Part shown: positions 19,890 through 27,609 of the stretch, piece by piece | Layout of the letters: every line of letters begins with the position of its first letter | Position numbering within the stretch: the first letter of the stretch is position 1 | NCBI RefSeq assembly: GCF_002233675.1 | Contig: NZ_NMUQ01000004.1 | Location: 62,001-126,000 of the forward strand | Direction of reading: 5' to 3' | Source of the DNA: Paenibacillus herberti | Lineage (GTDB): Bacteria; Bacillota; Bacilli; Paenibacillales; Paenibacillaceae | Length of the DNA: 64,000 nucleotides | Program-made: the position numbers and the translations under genes | Notes under the pieces: model-generated | What the model was told of the DNA's origin: nothing | Seen by the model: only the letters and a program-made list of their open reading frames with translations | The model's database searches: none

Positions 19890-20825
19890 ATGAAAATCCG
19901 GATGGTCAACAACGGCGTATTCACGCCGGTAGATCAATTGGAAGCAACTCTTTCCCCTCCATTGGAGGGATTTTATTGGATCGACGCGGATGTCGAGGAT
20001 CTCGCCTATTTGCAGCCGCTTTTCGGCCTGCATGATCTGGCCGTGGAGGACTGCCTCAGCGATGAGGAGCAACGTCCGAAGATCGAGCTCTATGAAGGTC
20101 ATTATTTTATCGTAATTAGCAGCATTCGGTTTGACGACGAGGAAATATTCCTCCGTGCGCTGAACATTTTTCTTGGACGGCATTATATCATTACTGTCAC
20201 TAAGCAGAAGATCAACGAGCTGCGCTCGCTGAAGCCTATTTTATGGGAACAAGAGATCGGCCGGCCGGACCGCTTCCTGTATCACCTAGTCGACCTTGTT
20301 GTGGATAATTACTTTATCGTCGGCGACCGGATCGAAGCCCGTATTGAGAGCCTCGAAGAGGATATTCTGATGCATACCAAGAAATCTCATCTGAATGAGA
20401 TTATCGGGCTGCGCAGTGAAATTCTCTGGCTCAAAAAAATGCTCGGACCTCAACGCGAAGTTATCGCCACGCTCAATAAGAAGGATTTGCGGCTGATCGA
20501 CGACCAGCTCCAGAAGTACTTCAGCGATATTTTGGAGAACGCTGTGAAGATTACGGAGACATTTGACACGTACCGCGACCTGATGGGCAACTTACGCGAG
20601 GCTTATCAGTCCAGCCTTTCCAATCGAGCGAATGAGATCATGCGCGTGTTCACGGCGCTTACGACGATCTTCATGCCGCTAACTTTCATTACCGGTATCT
20701 ATGGAATGAACTTCTCCCATATGCCAGGTGCGAACTTCTATTATGGCTTCTATTTCCTGCTGGGTTTCATGTTTCTGCTCGGCGGCGGCATGTTGTTCTT
20801 CTTCCGCAAAAAGGATTGGTTATGA
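19890..20825 (+). CDS. corA: CorA-family magnesium/divalent-cation transporter
   Basis: This 311-residue CorA/MIT-family channel has a large cytoplasmic N-terminal domain, a long stalk helix (about 150-245) and two C-terminal membrane helices. The selectivity signature YGMNF ends the first helix, and the tail after the second helix is basic (FFRKKDWL). Such proteins work as pentamers moving magnesium, or sometimes cobalt or nickel. The start has GAGAGGAGAT 10 bases before it. The gene probably shares a transcript with the 31-residue peptide upstream. Confidence 0.93.
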   Translation: MKIRMVNNGVFTPVDQLEATLSPPLEGFYWIDADVEDLAYLQPLFGLHDLAVEDCLSDEEQRPKIELYEGHYFIVISSIRFDDEEIFLRALNIFLGRHYIITVTKQKINELRSLKPILWEQEIGRPDRFLYHLVDLVVDNYFIVGDRIEARIESLEEDILMHTKKSHLNEIIGLRSEILWLKKMLGPQREVIATLNKKDLRLIDDQLQKYFSDILENAVKITETFDTYRDLMGNLREAYQSSLSNRANEIMRVFTALTTIFMPLTFITGIYGMNFSHMPGANFYYGFYFLLGFMFLLGGGMLFFFRKKDWL

Positions 20826-20860
20826 ACGGCCCGCGATGTTGTGACGCTACGCTTGCAGAA

Positions 20861-20952
20861 CCTCCAAGCATGGGCAAAGCCCCTTGTACCTGACGCGCTA
20901 AAACGCGTCGGCGGCAAGGGGCTTTGCGATTTTATGCTGCTATGCTTGGAGG
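20861..20952. terminator. Bidirectional terminator with nested inverted repeats
   Basis: The inner stem GCAAAGCCCCTTG / CAAGGGGCTTTGC spans 20874-20927 with a second CGCG-containing hairpin at its tip. An outer pair, CCTCCAAGCAT (20861-20871) and ATGCTTGGAGG (20942-20952), extends it into the 3' end of the convergent MFS gene. It separates corA from that gene. Confidence 0.75.
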
Positions 20953-22271
20953 CCTCCTCCTCCGCCATCGGCCCCAGTGCCACTGCCCGCATCTGGCACA
21001 ACAAGCGCCGCCTGCTCAGCCCCCCTCTGGAAGTTGACCAGTTGCAGTAGCGCGAAGCCAATTACAAAAAATGCTGCGACCGACAGAATTGCTGCCCGGC
21101 TGGAGCCGGTCAGCGTGCCGGTGATGGAAAACACGAGCGGTCCCAGCACGGAGGTAAACTTGCTGCTGAGCGCCAGGAAGCCGAACCATTCGCCCGAGCG
21201 GTCGATTGGAACAAGCCTGGCGTACAGCGAGCGCGCCGACGCCTGGCTGCCACCCTGTACGAGGCCGACAAGGAAAGCCAGCGCGAAAAAGTGGGCAGAG
21301 CTAGTCATAAAGTAACCAAGCACAACGATGCCCAGATAAACGAGCAGTGAGCCGCTCAGCATCCGCTTCGCTCCGTATCGAGCTACCATTCGTCCGAACA
21401 ACAGCGTAGCCGGTAGTCCTGTGAACTGCGTCAGCAGCAGCGCCAGGATCAAGTCATCCGAATTAATGCCGATGCCGGCCCCGTAAATGGTGGCCATGAC
21501 GATGACGGTGCTTATGCCATCGTTGAAAAACCAAAATGCCGCCATATACTTGAGCAGCTCAGGATAATGACGCAGGCTGCGCAGCGATTGCCCCAGCCTG
21601 CCGAAGGAAGCTCCCGCCGCGCTAAGCACGGACATGGAACCTCCCTTCTCCTCGGTAGGGCGCGGCTCCTTCCACCGGGTGAACAGAGGCAGCGCGAACA
21701 GCAGCCACCAGACGCCGACCGTAGCGAACACGAGCTGAGTTGCCGCTGTTTTACTCGGGAAGCCGAGCCGCTCCCACTGCAAAATCATGAGCAGATTAAT
21801 CGCTAGCAGCACGCCGCCGCCAGCATAACCATAGGCGTACCCCCGAGCGCTGACGGCATGCCGCTGCTCCTCCGGCACTCCGTCCCGCAGCAGGGCGTCA
21901 TAAAATGTATTGCCCGTCGAGAAGCCAACGATGCCGAGTACGAGCAAAGAGGAGGCAAATAGCCAATCTCCTTCTCCGGCGAACGCCATCAGCGAGCTTG
22001 ATACCGCACCAAGAATTGTGAAAGCGACCAGGAAGCGCAGCTTGGAGCGAGACAAATCCGCAGCCGCTCCAGCTAGCGGCGACAGGACGGCGACAAGCAG
22101 CATCGCGATGCTCTGCGTGTTAGCCCAGTAGGTTTGGGCGAGGTTTCCTGCGAGGCCGCTGCCGGCAACCGATTCATAATAAACCGGCATGACGGCGGCC
22201 AGCATCGTGGTAGCAAAAGCGGAGTTCGCCCAATCGTACCAAACCCAGCCGCGGACCGCTTTTTTGTCCAT
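20940..22271 (-). CDS. UMF1-family MFS permease
   Basis: This 443-residue permease has about 12 membrane segments. The opening WYDWANSAFATTMLAAVMPVYY and the phrase GFSTGNTFYDALLRDGV are hallmarks of the UMF1/Atg22-like branch of the major facilitator superfamily. The substrate is unknown. Of two close ATG codons the second (22271) is chosen because AGGGGG lies 7 bases before it and abuts the first. The C-terminus is unusually rich in glycine (GTGADGGGGGLQA). It is transcribed divergently from the LysR gene next door. Confidence 0.82.
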   Translation of the reverse strand: MDKKAVRGWVWYDWANSAFATTMLAAVMPVYYESVAGSGLAGNLAQTYWANTQSIAMLLVAVLSPLAGAAADLSRSKLRFLVAFTILGAVSSSLMAFAGEGDWLFASSLLVLGIVGFSTGNTFYDALLRDGVPEEQRHAVSARGYAYGYAGGGVLLAINLLMILQWERLGFPSKTAATQLVFATVGVWWLLFALPLFTRWKEPRPTEEKGGSMSVLSAAGASFGRLGQSLRSLRHYPELLKYMAAFWFFNDGISTVIVMATIYGAGIGINSDDLILALLLTQFTGLPATLLFGRMVARYGAKRMLSGSLLVYLGIVVLGYFMTSSAHFFALAFLVGLVQGGSQASARSLYARLVPIDRSGEWFGFLALSSKFTSVLGPLVFSITGTLTGSSRAAILSVAAFFVIGFALLQLVNFQRGAEQAALVVPDAGSGTGADGGGGGLQA

Positions 22272-22399
22272 GGTCATTCCCCCTTTTCCTGTGCGGGCAA
22301 GGCAAACTTCCCCATCGTGTAAGGCTTCGCCGCCATATTGCGGATTCCTCCGGCAAGCGGAATCGCTTCTATTATAAATTAAGGTAAAGATATGCTCCC

Positions 22400-22428
22400 T
22401 TTACCCTCGTCATTCACTTGGCTATACT
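22400..22428 (+). promoter_or_regulatory. SigA-type promoter of the CTG-initiated LysR gene
   Basis: TTTACC (22400-22405) and TATACT (22423-22428) are 17 bases apart, about 65 bases ahead of the proposed CTG start. Confidence 0.6.
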
Positions 22429-22494
22429 AGAGGGATAGTGATAAAAAAGTCTTATCATCCGAACCTAATCTAATAGGAGCGAGGAGGTACGCCA

Positions 22495-23397
22495 CTGAAT
22501 ATCAGCCAGCTGGAAACCCTACTTATGATCTCCAAAACGATGAGCTTCCGCAAAGCCGGAGAGCTGCTTAATCTGACTCAGCCTGCCGTATCCGCCCAGA
22601 TCAAAAGTCTGGAAGAGGAGTTTAAAACGGTGCTGGTTGACCGCAATCAGCCGGTCACGCTGACCGATCGCGGCCAGGTGTTTCTGGAGCATTCCACCCG
22701 CATATTGGACATAGTCGAGGAGCTGAAGCAGAAGCTGTCCGACCTGAATCATACACCGCAGGGCCATATCGTGCTCGGCACGACGAGCTCCATTGCGATT
22801 CAGATCCTGCCTCGCGTGCTGTCCTATTTTCAGGACCAGTTCCCACTGATCAAAACAACCATTCACACCATGCCCTCCGCTCAGGTCATGACAAGCGTGG
22901 AGAACGGAAGCGTTGATCTCGGATTGACGTATCTGATCGAAAATAATCCCAATGTGCAGATGTCGACGCTGTATTACGACAACTTCGAGCTTGTCGTTTC
23001 TCCAGGCCATCCACTGGCACATCTTAAACATGCCTCGCTGGACAAATTAAGGGAAACTCCGCTCATCATGCTGTCCCCGGATACGCTTGGGCGCCGCTTT
23101 GTCGATCGGGTATTCGCCGCGCATGGCATTACGCCGAACATCGTCATGGAGCTGTCCAGCAGCGAAGAGGTCAAACGGATGGTCGAAATCAATCTCGGAG
23201 CCGCCGTCGTTTCCAAACAATCGATTGCCAATGAGCTTAGGCTCGGCACACTGCGCATGATCAAGGTAAGTGAGCTTGAGGTTAGCCACCCGGTTGGCGT
23301 CGTTTATAAGTCCGGACGTTATGTGAACTCGGCCATGCAGCAGTTTTTGAGCGATCTCAAGGGCATGCCGGAGGCTCAGTTCATCAGCAGCGAGTAG
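22495..23397 (+). CDS. LysR-family regulator with a probable CTG start
   Basis: This is a LysR-type regulator of 300 residues if translation begins at CTG 22495. That start gives the usual LysR opening (M)NISQLETLLMISKTMSF and places GAGGAGG 7 bases upstream. The first ATG (22525) has no ribosome site and removes half of the first helix of the winged HTH (about 1-60: FRKAGELLNLTQPAVSAQIKSLEEE). A substrate-binding domain follows (about 90-295). The target is unknown. The next gene, 39 bases on, is a histidinol-phosphatase-like PHP protein. Confidence 0.85.
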   Translation: MNISQLETLLMISKTMSFRKAGELLNLTQPAVSAQIKSLEEEFKTVLVDRNQPVTLTDRGQVFLEHSTRILDIVEELKQKLSDLNHTPQGHIVLGTTSSIAIQILPRVLSYFQDQFPLIKTTIHTMPSAQVMTSVENGSVDLGLTYLIENNPNVQMSTLYYDNFELVVSPGHPLAHLKHASLDKLRETPLIMLSPDTLGRRFVDRVFAAHGITPNIVMELSSSEEVKRMVEINLGAAVVSKQSIANELRLGTLRMIKVSELEVSHPVGVVYKSGRYVNSAMQQFLSDLKGMPEAQFISSE

Positions 23398-23436
23398 CAG
23401 CCACACAAGTGAAATCAAGGGAGGATGCTTGTTCGT

Positions 23437-24246
23437 ATGAAATTTGATTTGCATACTCACCATACCCGCTGTGGCCATGCGGAAGGAAGTATCGAGGATT
23501 ATATTGTTGCCGGCATCAACGCTGGGCTTGATGTCATTGGCATATCAGATCATTCGCCTTACTTTGGCAGTGAGGACGACCATCCCAATCCAGGAATCAC
23601 AATGGCACGGAGCTGGCTGCCGAGTTATGTAGATGAGGTGCTGACGCTCAAAAAGAAGTACGAGGGGCGAATCGAAGTCCTACTTGGCATGGAATCGGAC
23701 TATTTCCCCGAGCATGCTGAGGCGTATCGTACCGCTTACGAGTTATACCCGTTTGACTACTTGATCGGTTCCGTCCATTTTTCGGGTGGCAAGAGCATTT
23801 TTAATCGCAATCGCTGGGAAGGATTATCCGATGTGGTGCAAGCGGAGCAAAAAAGGGAATACTACGAGCTGATCCGCCAATCTGCCCTCTGCGGCATGTT
23901 CCAGATTCTCGGGCATATCGATGCAATGAAGGGTTATTACCCGGCCTTCTCCGACATCTCGGCTTCCGAAAGCATCGACCTTACGCTGCAGGCTATTGCA
24001 GGCAGTCAATCCGCCATCGAAATTAACACCTCGGGCAAAACCAAAACCGTCGGCGGTTGGTACCCTTCAGAAGCGATTTTGGAGCGCGCTCTGCACTACG
24101 GCGTGAAGGTCAGCTTCGGTTCCGACTCTCATGTGCCGGCAAGAGTTGGCGATGATTGGGAAGAGGTGCGCAGCACACTGAGGGCAATCGGCTTTAAGGA
24201 ATGGTTTTTCTATCGGCAGAAACAGCCGGTTTCCGTCCCGCTCTAA
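23437..24246 (+). CDS. hisJ: Histidinol-phosphatase (PHP family)
   Basis: This 269-residue PHP-domain phosphoesterase resembles HisJ (HisK/YtvP) of Bacillus. Metal ligands are visible as DLHTHHTRCGHAEG (about 3-16), ISDHSPYF, a Glu in MESDYFPEH, IGSVHF, GHIDAMKGY and the terminal SDSHVP. It would remove phosphate from L-histidinol phosphate in histidine synthesis; a different sugar-phosphate substrate is possible because no his genes are adjacent. The ATG at 23437 is preferred over the one at 23425, which touches the GGGAGG ribosome site. Confidence 0.87.
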   Translation: MKFDLHTHHTRCGHAEGSIEDYIVAGINAGLDVIGISDHSPYFGSEDDHPNPGITMARSWLPSYVDEVLTLKKKYEGRIEVLLGMESDYFPEHAEAYRTAYELYPFDYLIGSVHFSGGKSIFNRNRWEGLSDVVQAEQKREYYELIRQSALCGMFQILGHIDAMKGYYPAFSDISASESIDLTLQAIAGSQSAIEINTSGKTKTVGGWYPSEAILERALHYGVKVSFGSDSHVPARVGDDWEEVRSTLRAIGFKEWFFYRQKQPVSVPL

Positions 24247-24273
24247 GGCAGACCGAACAGAGCAGCTCAGGTT

Positions 24274-24360
24274 CAAGCAGGCGGAGGTATGGCTTAGAGC
24301 CAGCCTGCCGCTTTTTCTTTTTTGGGCAAAAAAAGGGGACCTTCCAGTTGGAAGGTCCCA
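24274..24360. terminator. Tandem hairpins after hisJ
   Basis: The first stem, GCAGGC..GGCT / AGCC..GCCTGC (24277-24308), is followed by a T-rich run and suits the plus-strand hisJ gene. The second, GGGACCTTCCA / TGGAAGGTCCC (24336-24359), is preceded by seven A residues, so it would terminate minus-strand transcription. No minus-strand gene is seen beside it. Confidence 0.65.
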
Positions 24361-24496
24361 AAAATATTTATTAAAAGGGGGTCATGCAACTATCATAACC
24401 GTTCTTTGTAATAAGGACGTGACAGAAATATTTCATTTGTGTAACAAAGCATTCCTCCGTTACTCGTATTGAACTAGTCCTTCGAAAGGAGAACCT

Positions 24497-25381
24497 ATGC
24501 TGACCGAAACTACCTGGCTGCTCATTGCAATCGGCAGCGCCCTCATCTTCGGCTTCGCCGGCTGGTGGATGAAGGTGTCGCAAATGAAAGGCGGCGACAA
24601 CAACTTCCTGTTGCTTGGCCTGTACATAACTGGTACAGCCGGATTTCTCGTTCAATCTCTGCTGGACGGCGGCTGGAGTTCTTTGGGCAGTTGGCGTTTA
24701 TGGCTGTTCGGCGCCGTGATCGGAGCTGGCTCGGCTTGGGGCAATATCGTGTTTATGAAGGCTCTGCAGCATGGGCCCGCAAGTCTGACCTCCCCAATTA
24801 CCAACCTGAACATAATTTTTGTCATTGGCCTGTCGGTATTCCTGTACAGGGAGCCCCTCGGCCTTTGGGAAGCAGCTGGGGTCGGCCTACTGCTTGCGGC
24901 AGCAGTGTTAATCGCTATTCGCCCAGCGGAGAAGCTTATGCTCGTCAGCCGGATGTGGTTCTTCTACACGGGAGCGGCAGTGCTCCTGTTCACCTTCCGT
25001 AACGGCGGACTCAAGGTTACTGGAGAACTCGGGTTTCCTGCTTCGGCCGTTCTGTTCACTGGATACCTGCTCTCGCTATTCTGGTTCGCCGGAAAAGTCT
25101 GGGTTGGACGGAGCCAACATGACACCAGCCGAACCGTCAGCGCCTCAAAAAACATCGGCCTGCAGCTCGGGTTGCTCGCTGGCCTGTTCTCCTACGGTGG
25201 CCTGCAGCTGTACGCGCTCGCTCTAGAGACGGGCAAGGCCAATCTTGCCGCTCCGATTTTCGCGACAAACAGCCTTGTCGTGGCGGCCGGCTCGATCTTG
25301 CTCTACCGGGAGCGCCTGACAAGACTGCAATGGCTGGCTTTCGTCAGCCTGATGGCCGGACTCATTATGGTGCGATTATAG
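24497..25381 (+). CDS. EamA/DMT-superfamily permease
   Basis: This 294-residue membrane protein has about ten hydrophobic segments arranged as two EamA repeats (about 5-140 and 150-290). Typical features are PITNLNIIFVIGLSVFLYREPL ending the first repeat and APIFATNSLVVAAGSILLYRERL ending the second. It belongs to the drug/metabolite exporter superfamily. The substrate is unknown. The ribosome site AAAGGAG precedes the ATG by 7 bases. It stands as a single gene between two terminators. Confidence 0.82.
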   Translation: MLTETTWLLIAIGSALIFGFAGWWMKVSQMKGGDNNFLLLGLYITGTAGFLVQSLLDGGWSSLGSWRLWLFGAVIGAGSAWGNIVFMKALQHGPASLTSPITNLNIIFVIGLSVFLYREPLGLWEAAGVGLLLAAAVLIAIRPAEKLMLVSRMWFFYTGAAVLLFTFRNGGLKVTGELGFPASAVLFTGYLLSLFWFAGKVWVGRSQHDTSRTVSASKNIGLQLGLLAGLFSYGGLQLYALALETGKANLAAPIFATNSLVVAAGSILLYRERLTRLQWLAFVSLMAGLIMVRL

Positions 25382-25413
25382 GCTTTAGAGCCGGCTAAGG
25401 TTTTACCTGGACC

Positions 25414-26235
25414 TTATACCTTGTGGCGTCCGGAAAGGCTCAGCGTGCACAATCGTTTTTTGAGCCATAGCCGGAGCCGGTAAATCGCCGGCTGTTTCAT
25501 GACGGAGCCCCATCCGTCATACTTGCCGCCGTTGCCTCCCAGCATGCGGTACAACTCGTCAACTCGGCCGTTGACCGTTTCCAGCCGCACATCTTCAAAC
25601 CGGCTAATGACGAGCGGATAGGGATATTCCGGCTCAGGCTCGCCGCTTTTGCCCTCCTCGATCCGGTAGCCCATCCCTTCCAGCTTCATCCTCATCATCT
25701 TGCGTTCATCCGAATCCCGGAACAATAGCCAGTGATACACATTGCGGGGCTGGCGAATGTCATCACCGCGATTGAGCAGTGCATACACCATTTGGGCGTT
25801 ATGAATTAACAGCTCCTCCAGTGCGTCCGGCAGCATATAGCGGTAAAAGGACCAGTCTGGGTCGGGCTTAGCGTAATAATGAAGGCGATATTCTTGATGT
25901 TGGCCAAGCATGGCTTTTAAAGAATTCAGCAAAGCATTGTCGCTAATATAATAATAATATTCCAGCCTTTTCGGCGTGTTAATCCGTCCGATGTAGTTGG
26001 CTTCTCCTTCTGCCGATACAGCATCCTCAAGCCGCTGCTCGAGCTTCTCCAGCTCGGCAATCATGCCAACCTTGCTCTTCTGCTGGCTGCGAACTGAGTA
26101 CAGGTTGATCGTAATCGACAGAAGCTGGCCGAGCCCGGACGGAGGAGCATCTTTTTTCCAGGCGCAATTGACCAGGATCCGCATCTGTTCTTTGGATTCC
26201 GACACGCGTTCAAAAAATCCCCAATCATCCGGCAT
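25414..26235 (-). CDS. DUF695 plus RraB-like domain protein
   Basis: This 273-residue soluble protein looks like two domains. The N-terminal half (about 1-145) resembles DUF695 (DWGFFERV, INLYSV, RLEYYYYISD). The C-terminal part (about 165-255) resembles the RraB fold (LLFRDSDERKMMRMKLEGMGY, YPLVISRFEDV, then GGKYDGWGSVM). RraB inhibits RNase E in gamma-proteobacteria. Firmicutes of this type do not normally use RNase E, so the partner here is unknown. The last 25 residues are basic and amphipathic. It is a lone gene. Confidence 0.75.
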   Translation of the reverse strand: MPDDWGFFERVSESKEQMRILVNCAWKKDAPPSGLGQLLSITINLYSVRSQQKSKVGMIAELEKLEQRLEDAVSAEGEANYIGRINTPKRLEYYYYISDNALLNSLKAMLGQHQEYRLHYYAKPDPDWSFYRYMLPDALEELLIHNAQMVYALLNRGDDIRQPRNVYHWLLFRDSDERKMMRMKLEGMGYRIEEGKSGEPEPEYPYPLVISRFEDVRLETVNGRVDELYRMLGGNGGKYDGWGSVMKQPAIYRLRLWLKKRLCTLSLSGRHKV

Positions 26236-26394
26236 GGAGACACCTCTCTTCCTGGTCTATCGTCGTCGTTTTTCTATTATAGCGAAACCGTCTCGCCATC
26301 TCATCCTTTTTTGCCAAGCTTCTTAGTCAAAAGACGAATTTCAACGCAAAAAGTTGCGCCTCCTGCGAATATCCCCTTATTTAAACGAGAAAAA

Positions 26395-26421
26395 AGGCCC
26401 CTCTTGGAAAGGAACCTTAAC
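26395..26421 (-). terminator. Probable terminator of the doxX gene
   Basis: On the minus strand AAGGTTCCT and AGGGGCCTT form an imperfect stem followed by six T residues, about 15 bases after the DoxX stop. Confidence 0.5.
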
Positions 26422-26435
26422 ATCTTCTGCTAGTC

Positions 26436-26831
26436 TTATAACAAAGCGTCGATTGAATAGTTACCTGCACCGATCAAAGCAATAGCTAGAGCTGCCGCGA
26501 TCAGAACCAAGTTATACTCGTATCCGTTGGAAGTTACCCACAAGCCATTCGTACCGTGAACCTTGAAGATCGCGACCAGCATCGGCACAATAAGAAGTAC
26601 CGCCGCAACCCATACCCACAAGCCGAGTGCTAAGAGCACACCGCCAAGCAGCTCTGCAAGTCCTGCAAGAACCGCCATTAGAACTCCAGGCTTAGCGCCT
26701 ATCGACTCCAGCCAGCCCGCCGTACCCTTAATGCCGTATCCTCCGAACCAACCGAACAGTTTTTGCGCGCCATGGCCGATAAAAAGTAGTCCGATAACAA
26801 CCCTCAAGATCAATAAACCAACGTCCATCAT
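26436..26831 (-). CDS. DoxX-family membrane protein
   Basis: This 131-residue protein has four membrane segments. It has the DoxX family opening (LLILRVVIGLLFIGHGAQKLFGWFGG in parts) and a glycine-rich second segment (AGLAELLGGVLLALG). Members are linked to thiol or oxidative stress, but the biochemical role is unsettled. It is divergent from an HxlR-family gene across a 177-base AT-rich gap, an arrangement that usually means the regulator controls the DoxX gene. AAAAGGGGAG precedes the ATG. Confidence 0.87.
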   Translation of the reverse strand: MMDVGLLILRVVIGLLFIGHGAQKLFGWFGGYGIKGTAGWLESIGAKPGVLMAVLAGLAELLGGVLLALGLWVWVAAVLLIVPMLVAIFKVHGTNGLWVTSNGYEYNLVLIAAALAIALIGAGNYSIDALL

Positions 26832-26885
26832 AACAATTAACTCCCCTTTTATATGACTGAATTGCTTTGCTGCGCTTATCTTATC

Positions 26886-26915
26886 GTATGTTACTTACAT
26901 ATGTCAAGTACATAT
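26886..26915 (-). promoter_or_regulatory. doxX promoter overlapping a YodB-like operator
   Basis: On the minus strand TTGACA and a GATAAG-like -10 lie 16-17 bases apart. They overlap the inverted repeat TACTT-GACATATGT-AAGTA (plus-strand 26892-26910). It contains the GTAAGTA half-site known from the YodB/CatR boxes of HxlR-family redox regulators. The divergent HxlR gene is the natural candidate binder. Confidence 0.6.
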
Positions 26916-27008
26916 TTAAAAGTAATTTAATTGATCAAATAGATCAGCTTCACTTACAATTGAATAGTCATATGTGATACAATAATTGCAACAGAAGGAG
27001 TGATACGA

Positions 27009-27317
27009 ATGGACTACTCCACAATGTGCCCCAAATACGAAGCAGCCATCGAGTTGCTCGGCAAGAAGTGGACGGGCTTGATTATCCGAGTATTGCTTGG
27101 GGGACCCAAGCGTTTCAAGGAAATTAAGGAACAGATCCCGGAGATGAGTGACAAGATGCTCACCGACCGAATGAAAGAACTGGAATTTTGCGAGATTGTA
27201 ACGCGCAATGTTTACCCAGAAATGCCGGTCCGCATCGAATACGAGCTGACCGAAAAAGGGCGACATATGGAACCAGTTATTGAATCGATTCAAAGCTGGG
27301 GAGAAAATTGGATGTAA
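27009..27317 (+). CDS. HxlR-family redox/stress regulator
   Basis: This is a 102-residue winged-helix regulator. It starts MDYSTMCPKYEAAIELLGKK with the conserved N-terminal Cys (about residue 7), the residue that senses electrophiles in YodB and HypR. The HTH covers about 15-85 (RFKEIKEQIPEMSDKMLTDRMKEL), followed by VRIEYELTEKG. AGAAGGAG sits 9 bases before the ATG; a GTG 9 bases earlier abuts the ribosome site. It faces the DoxX gene and a YodB-like inverted repeat. Redox control is inferred from family and Cys. Confidence 0.88.
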   Translation: MDYSTMCPKYEAAIELLGKKWTGLIIRVLLGGPKRFKEIKEQIPEMSDKMLTDRMKELEFCEIVTRNVYPEMPVRIEYELTEKGRHMEPVIESIQSWGENWM

Positions 27318-27330
27318 CCCGCAAACTGCA

Positions 27331-27356
27331 GCTGCCCTCCGGGCAGCTTTTTTTTT
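27331..27356 (+). terminator. Terminator of the hxlR-type gene
   Basis: The stem GCTGCCC-TCC-GGGCAGC is followed by nine T residues, 14 bases after the stop codon. Confidence 0.92.
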
Positions 27357-27609
27357 GTTTTATGCAAGGATTTGGCCTAATAGTCCGTGTTCAAAAAGGT
27401 CGCCATTCAGCATCGAGAAGGTTGTATGGTGAACACAAGATTCGATGTGGAGTTCGCTTCCTGGTTTACTTCGTGATCAATGGTGGTTTTTTTGAACAAC
27501 CTCTAATAGGACAACAGTCGAACCATCATCCAGAGTGGAAAAAGACTTGGCTCGGGGCTTATACTAGAAGAGACACTTATACGCGGACAGTGAGGATGAG
27601 GGGTGAAGT

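Noticed and set aside
20940-22370. Several long plus-strand frames opposite the MFS gene
   Set aside because: They are shadows of a high-GC membrane-protein gene, with Arg/Ser/Pro-rich nonsense translations.
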